Part shown: positions 56,734 to 64,000 of the stretch, piece by piece
Numbering within the stretch: position 1 is the first letter of the stretch
How the letters are laid out: every line of letters begins with the position of its first letter
Assembly: GCF_002236115.1 (NCBI RefSeq)
Contig: NZ_NIWT01000001.1
Location: 806,001-870,000, forward strand
Source of the DNA: Pseudomonas jessenii
GTDB lineage: Bacteria; Pseudomonadota; Gammaproteobacteria; Pseudomonadales; Pseudomonadaceae
DNA: 64,000 nucleotides
Direction: 5' to 3'
The notes under the pieces: model-generated
What the model was told of the DNA's origin: nothing
The model's input: the letters and a program-made list of their open reading frames with translations, nothing else
The model's database searches: none
Made by a program: the position numbers and the translations under genes

Positions 56734-59700
56734 TCAGGCAGCCGGTTCCAGCTCGGCGGCGGCGACGGCGGCAGGCACCACCGCTTGACCGCTCAACGCC
56801 AGGTCCAGCAATTCGCGGTTGGCCACCGCGTACATGGCGTAGTCGGTGCCGCTGGCGGCACGGATTTCCACCAGCATGGCACGCCAGCGTTCGATCATGC
56901 CTTCATGCTGCTGCATCCACAGGTCCAGGCGTGTTTCCACCTCCTGGGAACCGTCGCCCTGTTGCAGGACCGAGATGGTGATCGCACGTTGCTGCCAGTC
57001 GACGTCATCACGGAAGGCTTCACGGGCCAGGGCCTGCCAGTTGTTTTCAACCGGCAGAGCACTGATCTGTTGCAGGTACCAGGTGATGTCCAGTGCACTG
57101 CCCACGGCGAAGTAGGCCTTGGCCACGTCGGCAGGATCCTGGCCGGTCACGTCGGAAGCCTCGATGATCGGCAGCAGCGTATACAGGTGCGTGGTGCCAG
57201 CCACCATGCGCGCCAGCAACTCCGGCACACCGGCTTCGACATACGCCTGATAACGGGTCTGCCAGGTTTCGCGGATCTCGCCACTGAGCAATTCGTCGAG
57301 TTTGAGGCCCAACGCCGCCAGATGCGGACCGAAGTGCGCGACGTCACGGGCAGCGTTCTGCTCGTTGCGGCGGGCACGCAAGAACCAGCGCGTGGCGCGA
57401 CGGCCCAGGCGCATCAGCTCGTCCATCAGCTCCAGTTGTACGTCGGCGGAAACCTTGTAGTCCAGGTTTTCAATCTGACGGAACCAGTGCGGGAGGTGGA
57501 AAATGTCACGCACGATCACATAAGCACCGGCCACGTTCGCCGGGCTCATGCCGGTCGACTCTTTGAGTCGTTGAACGAAGGTGATGCCCATGTGGTTGAC
57601 CAGATCGTTGGCAATCTGGGTGCTGACGATTTCGCGCTTCAGACGGTGACGACGCATCGCCGCGGAGAACTTGCTCACCAGTGTTGGCGGGAAAGCGGTT
57701 TCCATGTCGCGGGTCAGGTAGTCGTCGTCCGGCACCAGGGAGCCCAGCAACTGCTCCTTGAGGTCGATCTTGCTGTACGAGATCAGCACCGACAGCTCGG
57801 CACGGGTCAGGCCATGGCCTTCTGCGATGCGCTCGTTGATCGCTTCTTCGGCCGGCAGGAACTCGATGGCGCGATCCAGCTTGCCGCGACCTTCCAGGTC
57901 GTTCATCAGGCGCTTGTATTCGGCGATCCGCGGCAATGCACGGCGGGCTGCCAACGACAGGGCCTGAGTCTGCTTGTAGTTGTTACCCAGCACCAGACCA
58001 CCGACTTCGTCGGTCATGCTCGCCAGCAACTCATTACGTTGCTTGTCGGTCATGTCGCCGGCCTGAACCACTTCGTTGAGCAGGATCTTGATGTTCACTT
58101 CGTGGTCGGAGCAGTCCACGCCACCGGCGTTGTCGATGAAGTCGGTGTTGGAACCGCCGCCATTGAGGCCGAACTCGACGCGACCCAGTTGGGTCATGCC
58201 CAGGTTACCGCCCTCGCCCACGACTTTGCAGCGCAGTTCGTTGCCGTTCACCCGCAGTGCATCGTTGGCCTTGTCGCCGACATCGGCGTGGCTTTCGCTG
58301 CTGGCCTTGACGTAAGTACCGATACCGCCGTTCCACAACAGATCCACTGGAGCCTTGAGCAAGGCGTTGAGCAGCTCGGTCGGGGTCAGCTTGTCGGCCT
58401 GGATATCGAAGCGTTCCTGCATTTGCGGGGAAATCGCAATGCTCTTCGCGCTACGGGAGAAGATGCCGCCGCCTTCGGACATGAGGCTGGTGTCGTAGTC
58501 CGACCAAGCCGAACGTGGCAGGTCGAACAGGCGCTGACGCTCGGCGAAACTCGACGCCGGCTCAGGGTTCGGATCGATGAAAATGTGCAGGTGGTTGAAC
58601 GCTGCGACCAGTTGCAGCTTGTCGGACATCAGCAAGCCGTTACCGAACACGTCACCGGCCATGTCGCCGACACCGACCACGGTGATGCTGTCTTCCTGGA
58701 CATTGATGCCGCGCTCGCGGAAGTGGCGCTGTACGCCGACCCACGCGCCCTTGGCGGTGATGCCCATTTTCTTGTGGTCGTAACCGGCCGAACCGCCGGA
58801 CGCAAACGCGTCACCCAACCAGAAACCGTAGTCGATGGCGATGCCGTTGGCGATGTCGGAGAAGGTCGCAGTGCCCTTGTCCGCCGCTACGACCAGGTAC
58901 GGGTCATCGTCGTCATGACGCACGACGTTGGCCGGCGGCACCAGGGCGCCGTCCTTCAGGTTGTCGGTGATGTCCAACAGACCCGAAATGAAGATGCGGT
59001 AGCAGGCGATGCCCTCGGCCGCGATCTCGTCACGGCTGCCGCCCAGTGGCAGGCGACGCGGCAGGAAGCCGCCCTTCGCACCCACCGGCACGATCACCGA
59101 GTTCTTCACTTGCTGGGCTTTTACCAGGCCCAGGACTTCAGTACGGAAGTCTTCTTCACGGTCGGACCAGCGCAGGCCACCACGGGCCACGTTGCCGAAG
59201 CGCAGGTGCACGCCTTCGACGCGCGGCGAGTAAACGAAGATTTCGAACTTCGGTACAGGCTTGGGCAGCTCGGGAATCAAGTGCGGGTTGAACTTGAAGC
59301 TGAAGTACGACTTGTTATGGCCGTTGGCGTCAGTCTGGTAGAAGTTGGTGCGCAGGGTGGCCTTGATCAGGTCCAGGTAGCGACGCAGGATGCGGTCTTC
59401 GTTCAGTACCTGGACATCGTCCAGGGCGCTGAGGATCGCGTGTTCCAGGCGTTGCTGCTTGTCTCCCAGATCTTCGCCGGTCAGCTTGCGCGCCAGGTAG
59501 AAACGGGTCTTGAACAACCGGGTCAGCTCGTGAGCGATATCGGTGTGGTTGTTCAGGGTGCTGGCGATATAGCCCAGGTCGAAGCCCAGACGGATCTGCT
59601 TCATGTAGCGGGCGTAGGCACGCAGCAGCGCCACGTCGCGCCATGGCAGGCCGGCGGTCAGTACCAGACGGTTGAACCCGTCGTTCTCGGCATCGCCACG

Positions 59701-61632
59701 CACGATGTGGACGAATGCGTCCTGCAGCGTGTCGTTCAACTGCTGGATGTCGAGTTCCAGGCCTTCGGCGGCGGTGAACGCGAAATCGTGAATCCAGAAC
59801 TCGCGGCCACTGTTGTGGCGCAGGCGATACGGGAACTCACCCAGCACGCGCAGGCCGAGGTTTTCCAGGATCGGCAGCACGTCGGACAGCGCCAGCGGGG
59901 TATCGGCGTGGTACAGCTTGCAGTGCAGCATGCGCTGGCCGGAAACCTGACCCAGCGGCTGGTAGAAGCTCATCACCAGCGGATTTTTTTCGTTGAGGCT
60001 CAGCAGGTGTTGCATGTCGACCACAGCCGAGTGGGCTGCGAAACGCTCGCGGTAACCGGCCGGGAAGCCTTTCGGGAAGTCGGCCAGCACGTTGGTGCCA
60101 TGGGCTTCACCGAAGCTTTCAACGGTCAGGGCGGCGTAGTCGTCCTGCCAGCTGCGGCAGGCCTGCACCACTTCTTTTTCGAGCAACAGCGGGTCGATAT
60201 CGAGGCGGTTCTTCGGGTCGACGCGCAGAATCAACTGCACGCGGGCCAGCACGGACTCGGAGAAGAAGGTCCAGAACTCGCAGTCCGAGGCTTTCAGGCG
60301 ATCCATCAGCACCTGCTGGATCTTCTGGCGCACTTCGGTGGAATAGATGTCACGCGGCACGTAGGCCAGGCAGTAGCAGAAACGGCCGTACGGGTCTTTG
60401 CGCAGGAACACGCGAATCTTGTTGCGTTCCTGGATCTGCACGATCGACATCACGGTGCTGAACAGCTCGTCCACCGGGGTCTGGAACAGATCGTCGCGCG
60501 GCAGCACTTCGAGCACCTGCGCCAGTTCCTTGCCCAGGTGAGCCTTGGCCTGGAAGCCGGAACGGCGTTCGATTTCCTCGACCTTGCGGCGGATGTACGG
60601 GATCACCCGCACGCTCTCGCCATACACCGACGAGGTGTACAGGCCCATGAAACGGCATTCCTTGATGACCTTGCCGTCGGCGTCGATTTCGCGGATCGAC
60701 ACGTAGTCCGGGTAAGCCGGACGGTGTACACGGCTTGGGTGCGCGGCCTTGGCGAACGACAGCAGGGTCGGTTCGCGCAGGTAGTTCACGGCGTAGTCTT
60801 CGATGCGCAGGTCATCGTAGGTCAGGCCGGCACGCAGCAGCTTGGTCAGGCCGAGGAAGGAGTCCTTGTCGTAGACGATATGGCCGCCATCGGCTTCGTC
60901 GCTGACCACGAACTCTTCATAACCGAGGAAGGTGAAGTGGTTGCCCACCAGCCATTCCAGGAAGCTCTTGATTTCGTTCTTCTCGTCGCCATCGACGGCG
61001 AACTGGCTGTTGTCCAGCTTGGTCAGGATGTCCTGGACCTTGGCCTTCATCGGCTCGAAATCGCCGACGGCCACGCGGACTTCACCGAGCACCTGCTCCA
61101 GCTCTTTGCTCAGCACATTGAGCTCGGCGGTGTTGGCGCAGCGGTCGATCTCCAGGTACATCAGCGATTCTTGCTGAATGTCGTCGCCCTGGGTGCCTTT
61201 AGGCAGGATTTCCAGCAACTCGCCCTTGCTGCCACGACGCACGCTCAGCACGGTGGTTTGCAGGGTATGGATGCTGTAGCCGCGGCGGTTCAGCTCGGTA
61301 CGCACCGAGTCCACCAGGAAAGGCAGGTCGTGGTGCAGCACTTCGACCGCGGTATGGGTCGACTGCCAGCCGTGGCGTTCGTAATCAGGGTTGTAAACGC
61401 GCACTTGCGGCTGCGCGTGATCAAAGCGCTCAAGCATGCGCCATGCAGAAAGGGTGCAGCCAGCAAGGTCGGACAACCGACGCTGGGTCAGCTCGTCAAG
61501 GGAAATGATGCCGAAGAATTGTTCAGAAAACAGCGCCACTTGTGGCAGTGCCTGTTCACTGATGTGCTGCGCCAGTGCCGCTTGCAGTTGGTGCTGGAAG
61601 TCGGCTTTGCTGGCTGCGGTGAAGAACGCCAT
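56734..61632 (-). CDS. gdhB: NAD-specific glutamate dehydrogenase, large 180-kDa type
   Basis: 1632 residues. Oxidative deamination of glutamate to 2-oxoglutarate, a catabolic enzyme of amino-acid use. The long N-terminal region holds ACT-like regulatory segments. The catalytic domain has NVARGGLRWSDREEDFRTEV then VLGLVKAQQVKNSVIVPVGA and KGGFLPRR, with the catalytic Lys, and the NAD-binding VGDMAGDVFGNGLLMSDKLQ and WNGGIGTYVKASSESHADVG. The ATG at 61632 (MAFFTAASKADF) has CGGAGT 8 bases upstream; upstream in-frame codons are rejected. In P. aeruginosa the orthologue is arginine-inducible through ArgR; no ArgR box was identified by eye. Confidence 0.95.
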   Translation of the reverse strand: MAFFTAASKADFQHQLQAALAQHISEQALPQVALFSEQFFGIISLDELTQRRLSDLAGCTLSAWRMLERFDHAQPQVRVYNPDYERHGWQSTHTAVEVLHHDLPFLVDSVRTELNRRGYSIHTLQTTVLSVRRGSKGELLEILPKGTQGDDIQQESLMYLEIDRCANTAELNVLSKELEQVLGEVRVAVGDFEPMKAKVQDILTKLDNSQFAVDGDEKNEIKSFLEWLVGNHFTFLGYEEFVVSDEADGGHIVYDKDSFLGLTKLLRAGLTYDDLRIEDYAVNYLREPTLLSFAKAAHPSRVHRPAYPDYVSIREIDADGKVIKECRFMGLYTSSVYGESVRVIPYIRRKVEEIERRSGFQAKAHLGKELAQVLEVLPRDDLFQTPVDELFSTVMSIVQIQERNKIRVFLRKDPYGRFCYCLAYVPRDIYSTEVRQKIQQVLMDRLKASDCEFWTFFSESVLARVQLILRVDPKNRLDIDPLLLEKEVVQACRSWQDDYAALTVESFGEAHGTNVLADFPKGFPAGYRERFAAHSAVVDMQHLLSLNEKNPLVMSFYQPLGQVSGQRMLHCKLYHADTPLALSDVLPILENLGLRVLGEFPYRLRHNSGREFWIHDFAFTAAEGLELDIQQLNDTLQDAFVHIVRGDAENDGFNRLVLTAGLPWRDVALLRAYARYMKQIRLGFDLGYIASTLNNHTDIAHELTRLFKTRFYLARKLTGEDLGDKQQRLEHAILSALDDVQVLNEDRILRRYLDLIKATLRTNFYQTDANGHNKSYFSFKFNPHLIPELPKPVPKFEIFVYSPRVEGVHLRFGNVARGGLRWSDREEDFRTEVLGLVKAQQVKNSVIVPVGAKGGFLPRRLPLGGSRDEIAAEGIACYRIFISGLLDITDNLKDGALVPPANVVRHDDDDPYLVVAADKGTATFSDIANGIAIDYGFWLGDAFASGGSAGYDHKKMGITAKGAWVGVQRHFRERGINVQEDSITVVGVGDMAGDVFGNGLLMSDKLQLVAAFNHLHIFIDPNPEPASSFAERQRLFDLPRSAWSDYDTSLMSEGGGIFSRSAKSIAISPQMQERFDIQADKLTPTELLNALLKAPVDLLWNGGIGTYVKASSESHADVGDKANDALRVNGNELRCKVVGEGGNLGMTQLGRVEFGLNGGGSNTDFIDNAGGVDCSDHEVNIKILLNEVVQAGDMTDKQRNELLASMTDEVGGLVLGNNYKQTQALSLAARRALPRIAEYKRLMNDLEGRGKLDRAIEFLPAEEAINERIAEGHGLTRAELSVLISYSKIDLKEQLLGSLVPDDDYLTRDMETAFPPTLVSKFSAAMRRHRLKREIVSTQIANDLVNHMGITFVQRLKESTGMSPANVAGAYVIVRDIFHLPHWFRQIENLDYKVSADVQLELMDELMRLGRRATRWFLRARRNEQNAARDVAHFGPHLAALGLKLDELLSGEIRETWQTRYQAYVEAGVPELLARMVAGTTHLYTLLPIIEASDVTGQDPADVAKAYFAVGSALDITWYLQQISALPVENNWQALAREAFRDDVDWQQRAITISVLQQGDGSQEVETRLDLWMQQHEGMIERWRAMLVEIRAASGTDYAMYAVANRELLDLALSGQAVVPAAVAAAELEPAA

Positions 61633-62135
61633 CTGTGGTACTCCGCTTGGGCTTGTTATTGATGAAAGCGTCGCGTGCAAAACCCCTTTCGGGGTGGTCC
61701 GTCACCCGGTTCCTGATTCTCGGGCAGAGGAAACAGGGTGACAGGTGGGTGAAGCTGGACGAGACACTCAGGTCACATTCACCTTCCGTGAATGGGCATC
61801 TGCAAAAACGACTGGACTGCGTGCAGCGCAATGTCTTTACGGGTGCTCATCCGTTGCGCAGCTTAACGAGTGCGGCAAGGCCCGTGCTTGCGGTGCTGCG
61901 ACATATTCGGTCAACGGTACGCTGCTCAACGCATGCGCATCGAACAACACTAGCATTCGCACAGGAAAATGACGGTTTTCTGTCCGGTTTTACGGGACAT
62001 GCGTACCAGAAATGACCAGTAACACTCTGGCCGTCCACGACCCGGTCATTGACACTCGGACAAGCAGAAATGTGCGCGGGCTGGCAGAATCGCCCGTTAT
62101 TGCGTTTACCACGCTCGTCGAACCAGGAATTTCCC
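61633..62135. other. Divergent intergenic region, gdhB and the small acidic protein
   Basis: No gene is seen. It holds a short CCCC-TTTC-GGGG hairpin in the gdhB leader (about 61683-61695) and an imperfect symmetrical pair TGTCC-N9-GGACA at 61981-61999. Promoters for both genes must lie here; none is certain. Confidence 0.5.
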
Positions 62136-62489
62136 ATGAAAATGAAAACTGCCCTCTTGATCGTCAACCCTTGCGACGACGAAGAAGACAACATGGCCAT
62201 GCTCTGCTGCCACAGCGACCAGGGCGAAATGTTCCTGATGAGCCGCTACCCGGATGAAGACGAGCTGGAAATCACCCTCGACGGCGAGCCTTCGACCCTG
62301 GATGGCGTGAAAGTCACCCTAAGCCCTTCCCTGCTGAAGATCGAAATTGCCGCGGCTGATGCCGATGCGCTCAACGGCGACGATGTACTGGAAATCACCT
62401 TTGATGCCGACATGGTGGATCTGGCCGAAGTGGAAGAAACCTTGCAGAACATTCTTGAAGGCACTGGCACCTTCATTAGCCAGCTCTGA
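62136..62489 (+). CDS. Small acidic conserved protein, 117 aa
   Basis: Very acidic (NPCDDEEDNMAMLCCHSDQG, YPDEDELEITLDGEPST, VDLAEVEETLQNILEGTG). No signal or membrane segment; likely a small beta-rich fold. AGGAA lies 7 bases before the ATG at 62136, preferred over upstream in-frame starts. It sits between gdhB and the second MoxR operon. No function can be assigned. Confidence 0.8.
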   Translation: MKMKTALLIVNPCDDEEDNMAMLCCHSDQGEMFLMSRYPDEDELEITLDGEPSTLDGVKVTLSPSLLKIEIAAADADALNGDDVLEITFDADMVDLAEVEETLQNILEGTGTFISQL

Positions 62490-62512
62490 ATATCAGCGCC
62501 TGTTCCGACCTC

Positions 62513-62594
62513 ATCGCGAGCAAGCTCGCTCCCACATTTGATTGCATGCCTCAGTGACGGCGTGGTCCCCTGTGGGAGCGAGCTTGCTCGCGAT
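62513..62594. repeat. REPIN upstream of the second moxR
   Basis: Inverted arms ATCGCGAGCAAGCTCGCTCC and CTGTGGGAGCGAGCTTGCTC with a ~30-base spacer, 180 bases before the moxR start. Confidence 0.9.
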
Positions 62595-62775
62595 GGCGTC
62601 AGTAAGCCCGCCACAATACTGAAATGGAACGAACCTCCAACAATTTCACCCATCTTTTCCCGCACTTTGCGCAAAATGCCGTTAGTCGCCACCCCCCGCG
62701 ATGGATTAAAGTAACGCCCCCAGCCCTGGCGCATTTCGAACGTCCTCGGCCACCCTTTTGCAGGAACAGTCATCG

Positions 62776-63735
62776 ATGGAACATCGTGAAGCGCTGCTAG
62801 CGCTGCGAACCTTTCTTTCAACGCAGATTCTCGGCCAGGAAAAACTCATCGAGCGATTGCTCATCGCCCTGCTCGCCGACGGCCATATGCTGGTCGAGGG
62901 TGCTCCTGGCCTGGCCAAGACCAAAGCCATCAAAGAACTTGCCGAAGGCATCGAAGCGCAGTTCCACCGCATCCAGTTCACCCCTGACCTGTTGCCGGCC
63001 GACATTACCGGTACGGAAATCTACCGCCCGGAAACCGGCAGCTTCGTGTTCCAGCAAGGCCCGATCTTCCACAACCTGGTATTGGCGGACGAAATCAACC
63101 GCGCCCCGGCCAAGGTCCAGTCGGCCTTGCTCGAAGCCATGGGCGAGCGGCAAGTCAGTGTCGGGCGCAGCACCTACGAGCTGTCGCCGCTGTTCCTGGT
63201 GATGGCCACGCAGAACCCGATCGAGCAGGAAGGCACCTACCCGTTGCCGGAAGCCCAGCTTGACCGGTTCCTGATGCACGTGAAAATCGGCTTTCCCGAT
63301 GCCACTGTCGAGCGCCGGATTCTGCAGCAAGCCCGTGGAGAAGCCCTGAACGGCGAAGCGAAGCCTGAGCGTCGGGTTACTCAACAGACGATTTTTGTCG
63401 CGCGCAAGGAAATCCTCGGTCTGTACATGGCCGACGCCGTGGAGGAGTACCTGGTACAACTGGTCATGGCCACCCGCACCCCGGCCAAATTCGATCCGGA
63501 GATGGCCGAGTGGATCGCCTACGGCGCCAGTCCCCGAGGTTCGATTGCCCTGGACCGCTGCGCCCGCGCCCACGCCTGGCTGGCCGGGCGTGATTTCGTC
63601 AGCCCGGAAGACATCCAGGCCGTGCTGTTCGACGTGCTGCGCCATCGCATCATTCTTTCCTTTGAAGCCGAAGCCGCTGGCATCGATCAGGACCGTGTGG
63701 TCCAGCGGATTCTCGACGTCGTAGCCGTCGCTTGA
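62776..63735 (+). CDS. MoxR-family AAA+ ATPase (second copy)
   Basis: 319 residues. Walker A in [17 protein letters not shown], Walker B in [38 protein letters not shown], and [20 protein letters not shown]. It is clearly paralogous to the MoxR at 30691 but differs in many positions and has a different partner set (it follows gdhB, as in P. aeruginosa PA3070). The start at 62776 ([10 protein letters not shown]) is preferred; an in-frame start at 62758 is possible. Confidence 0.93.
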   Translation: MEHREALLALRTFLSTQILGQEKLIERLLIALLADGHMLVEGAPGLAKTKAIKELAEGIEAQFHRIQFTPDLLPADITGTEIYRPETGSFVFQQGPIFHNLVLADEINRAPAKVQSALLEAMGERQVSVGRSTYELSPLFLVMATQNPIEQEGTYPLPEAQLDRFLMHVKIGFPDATVERRILQQARGEALNGEAKPERRVTQQTIFVARKEILGLYMADAVEEYLVQLVMATRTPAKFDPEMAEWIAYGASPRGSIALDRCARAHAWLAGRDFVSPEDIQAVLFDVLRHRIILSFEAEAAGIDQDRVVQRILDVVAVA

Positions 63736-63740
63736 CCCCG

Positions 63741-64000
63741 ATGAACGCCAGCCTGCCGCCCGAGCCGGGCATCCGTGTCAGCCTCGCCGACCTGATCGAG
63801 ATGCGCCATCGCGTGCGCGAAGTGCAGCTGTTTTCCACGCCTGGCCAACGCAGCCCGCTGATCGGCCTGCACCATTCCAAATTGCGCGGGCGTGGCGTCG
63901 ACTTCGATCAGGTGCGGGTCTATCAGGCCGGCGACGATGTGCGCACCATTGACTGGCGTGTGACCGCGCGCACCCAGGAGCCTCACACCAAACTTTTCCA
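63741..64000 (+). CDS. DUF58-domain protein, second copy (partial, cut by window end)
   Basis: Open from the ATG at 63741 to the window edge (86 codons). DUF58 signature: [20 protein letters not shown] then [20 protein letters not shown]. It begins 5 bases after the moxR stop, so it belongs to the second MoxR operon. Downstream partners are outside the window. Confidence 0.9.
   Translation, partial: MNASLPPEPGIRVSLADLIEMRHRVREVQLFSTPGQRSPLIGLHHSKLRGRGVDFDQVRVYQAGDDVRTIDWRVTARTQEPHTKLF

Noticed and set aside
56785..61662. A 1625-codon open frame on the plus strand, covering almost all of gdhB
   Set aside because: It is the antisense shadow of gdhB in a GC-rich genome; the product has no family features and is dominated by Gln/His/Val/Arg, a codon-complement artefact.

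Overview
The window is GC-rich chromosomal DNA of a Pseudomonas, most likely the P. fluorescens group. Four things point there: many REP/REPIN palindromes of the Pseudomonas type (core GGGAGCGAGCTTGCTCGCGA), a GlgE-pathway cluster with a fused TreS-maltokinase, a complete muxABC-opmB operon, and the order large NAD-glutamate dehydrogenase then MoxR/DUF58 operon. No rRNA, tRNA, CRISPR array, insertion sequence, phage or integrase gene was seen.

Layout. 1-7022 (minus): glgE, treS and glgB (glgB cut by the window edge), a trehalose-to-alpha-glucan route. 7238-12286: a tiny proline-rich protein, an MgtC-like membrane protein, a DUF3203-like protein, a solitary ccoG, a MocR-type regulator and an SDR oxidoreductase. 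12372-14489 (minus): a MucR-like MHYT-GGDEF-EAL protein. 14802-23801 (minus): muxA-muxB-muxC-opmB, each gene overlapping the next by 4 bases. 23979-25672: thiol peroxidase, a frameshifted SRPBCC gene and a YciI/DGPF protein.

26037-45116 (plus) is the most distinctive part. It is a co-oriented, mostly tightly packed run of fourteen genes: an outer-membrane-like barrel, two DUF1254/DUF1214 exported proteins, a second barrel of the phenol-MetA/SphA type, MoxR ATPase, DUF58, DUF4381, a VWA protein, a VWA-TPR protein, BatD, an exported HAD phosphatase, an exported arylsulfatase, a membrane protein fused to a degenerate spermidine-synthase fold, and an eight-heme c-type cytochrome with TPRs. I read it as an envelope-located enzyme system served by a MoxR/VWA assembly machine; I know of no assigned function for it. 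Two of its genes (DUF4381 and batD) carry REPINs that are translated in frame.

45238-49395: cysI-type sulfite reductase with a DUF934 partner, bracketed by two nearly identical REPINs in direct orientation, then an orphan cbb3 oxidase subunit I (CcoN4-like) with a one-TM CcoQ-like partner. 49453-56643: an unknown protein, a YhhY-like acetyltransferase, a LysR regulator, an AhpD-like protein divergent from a MocR regulator, an ABM-family protein, an exported cupin, a lipoprotein and an unknown protein. 56734-61632 (minus): gdhB. 62136-64000: a small acidic protein and the start of a second MoxR-DUF58 operon, which runs off the window.
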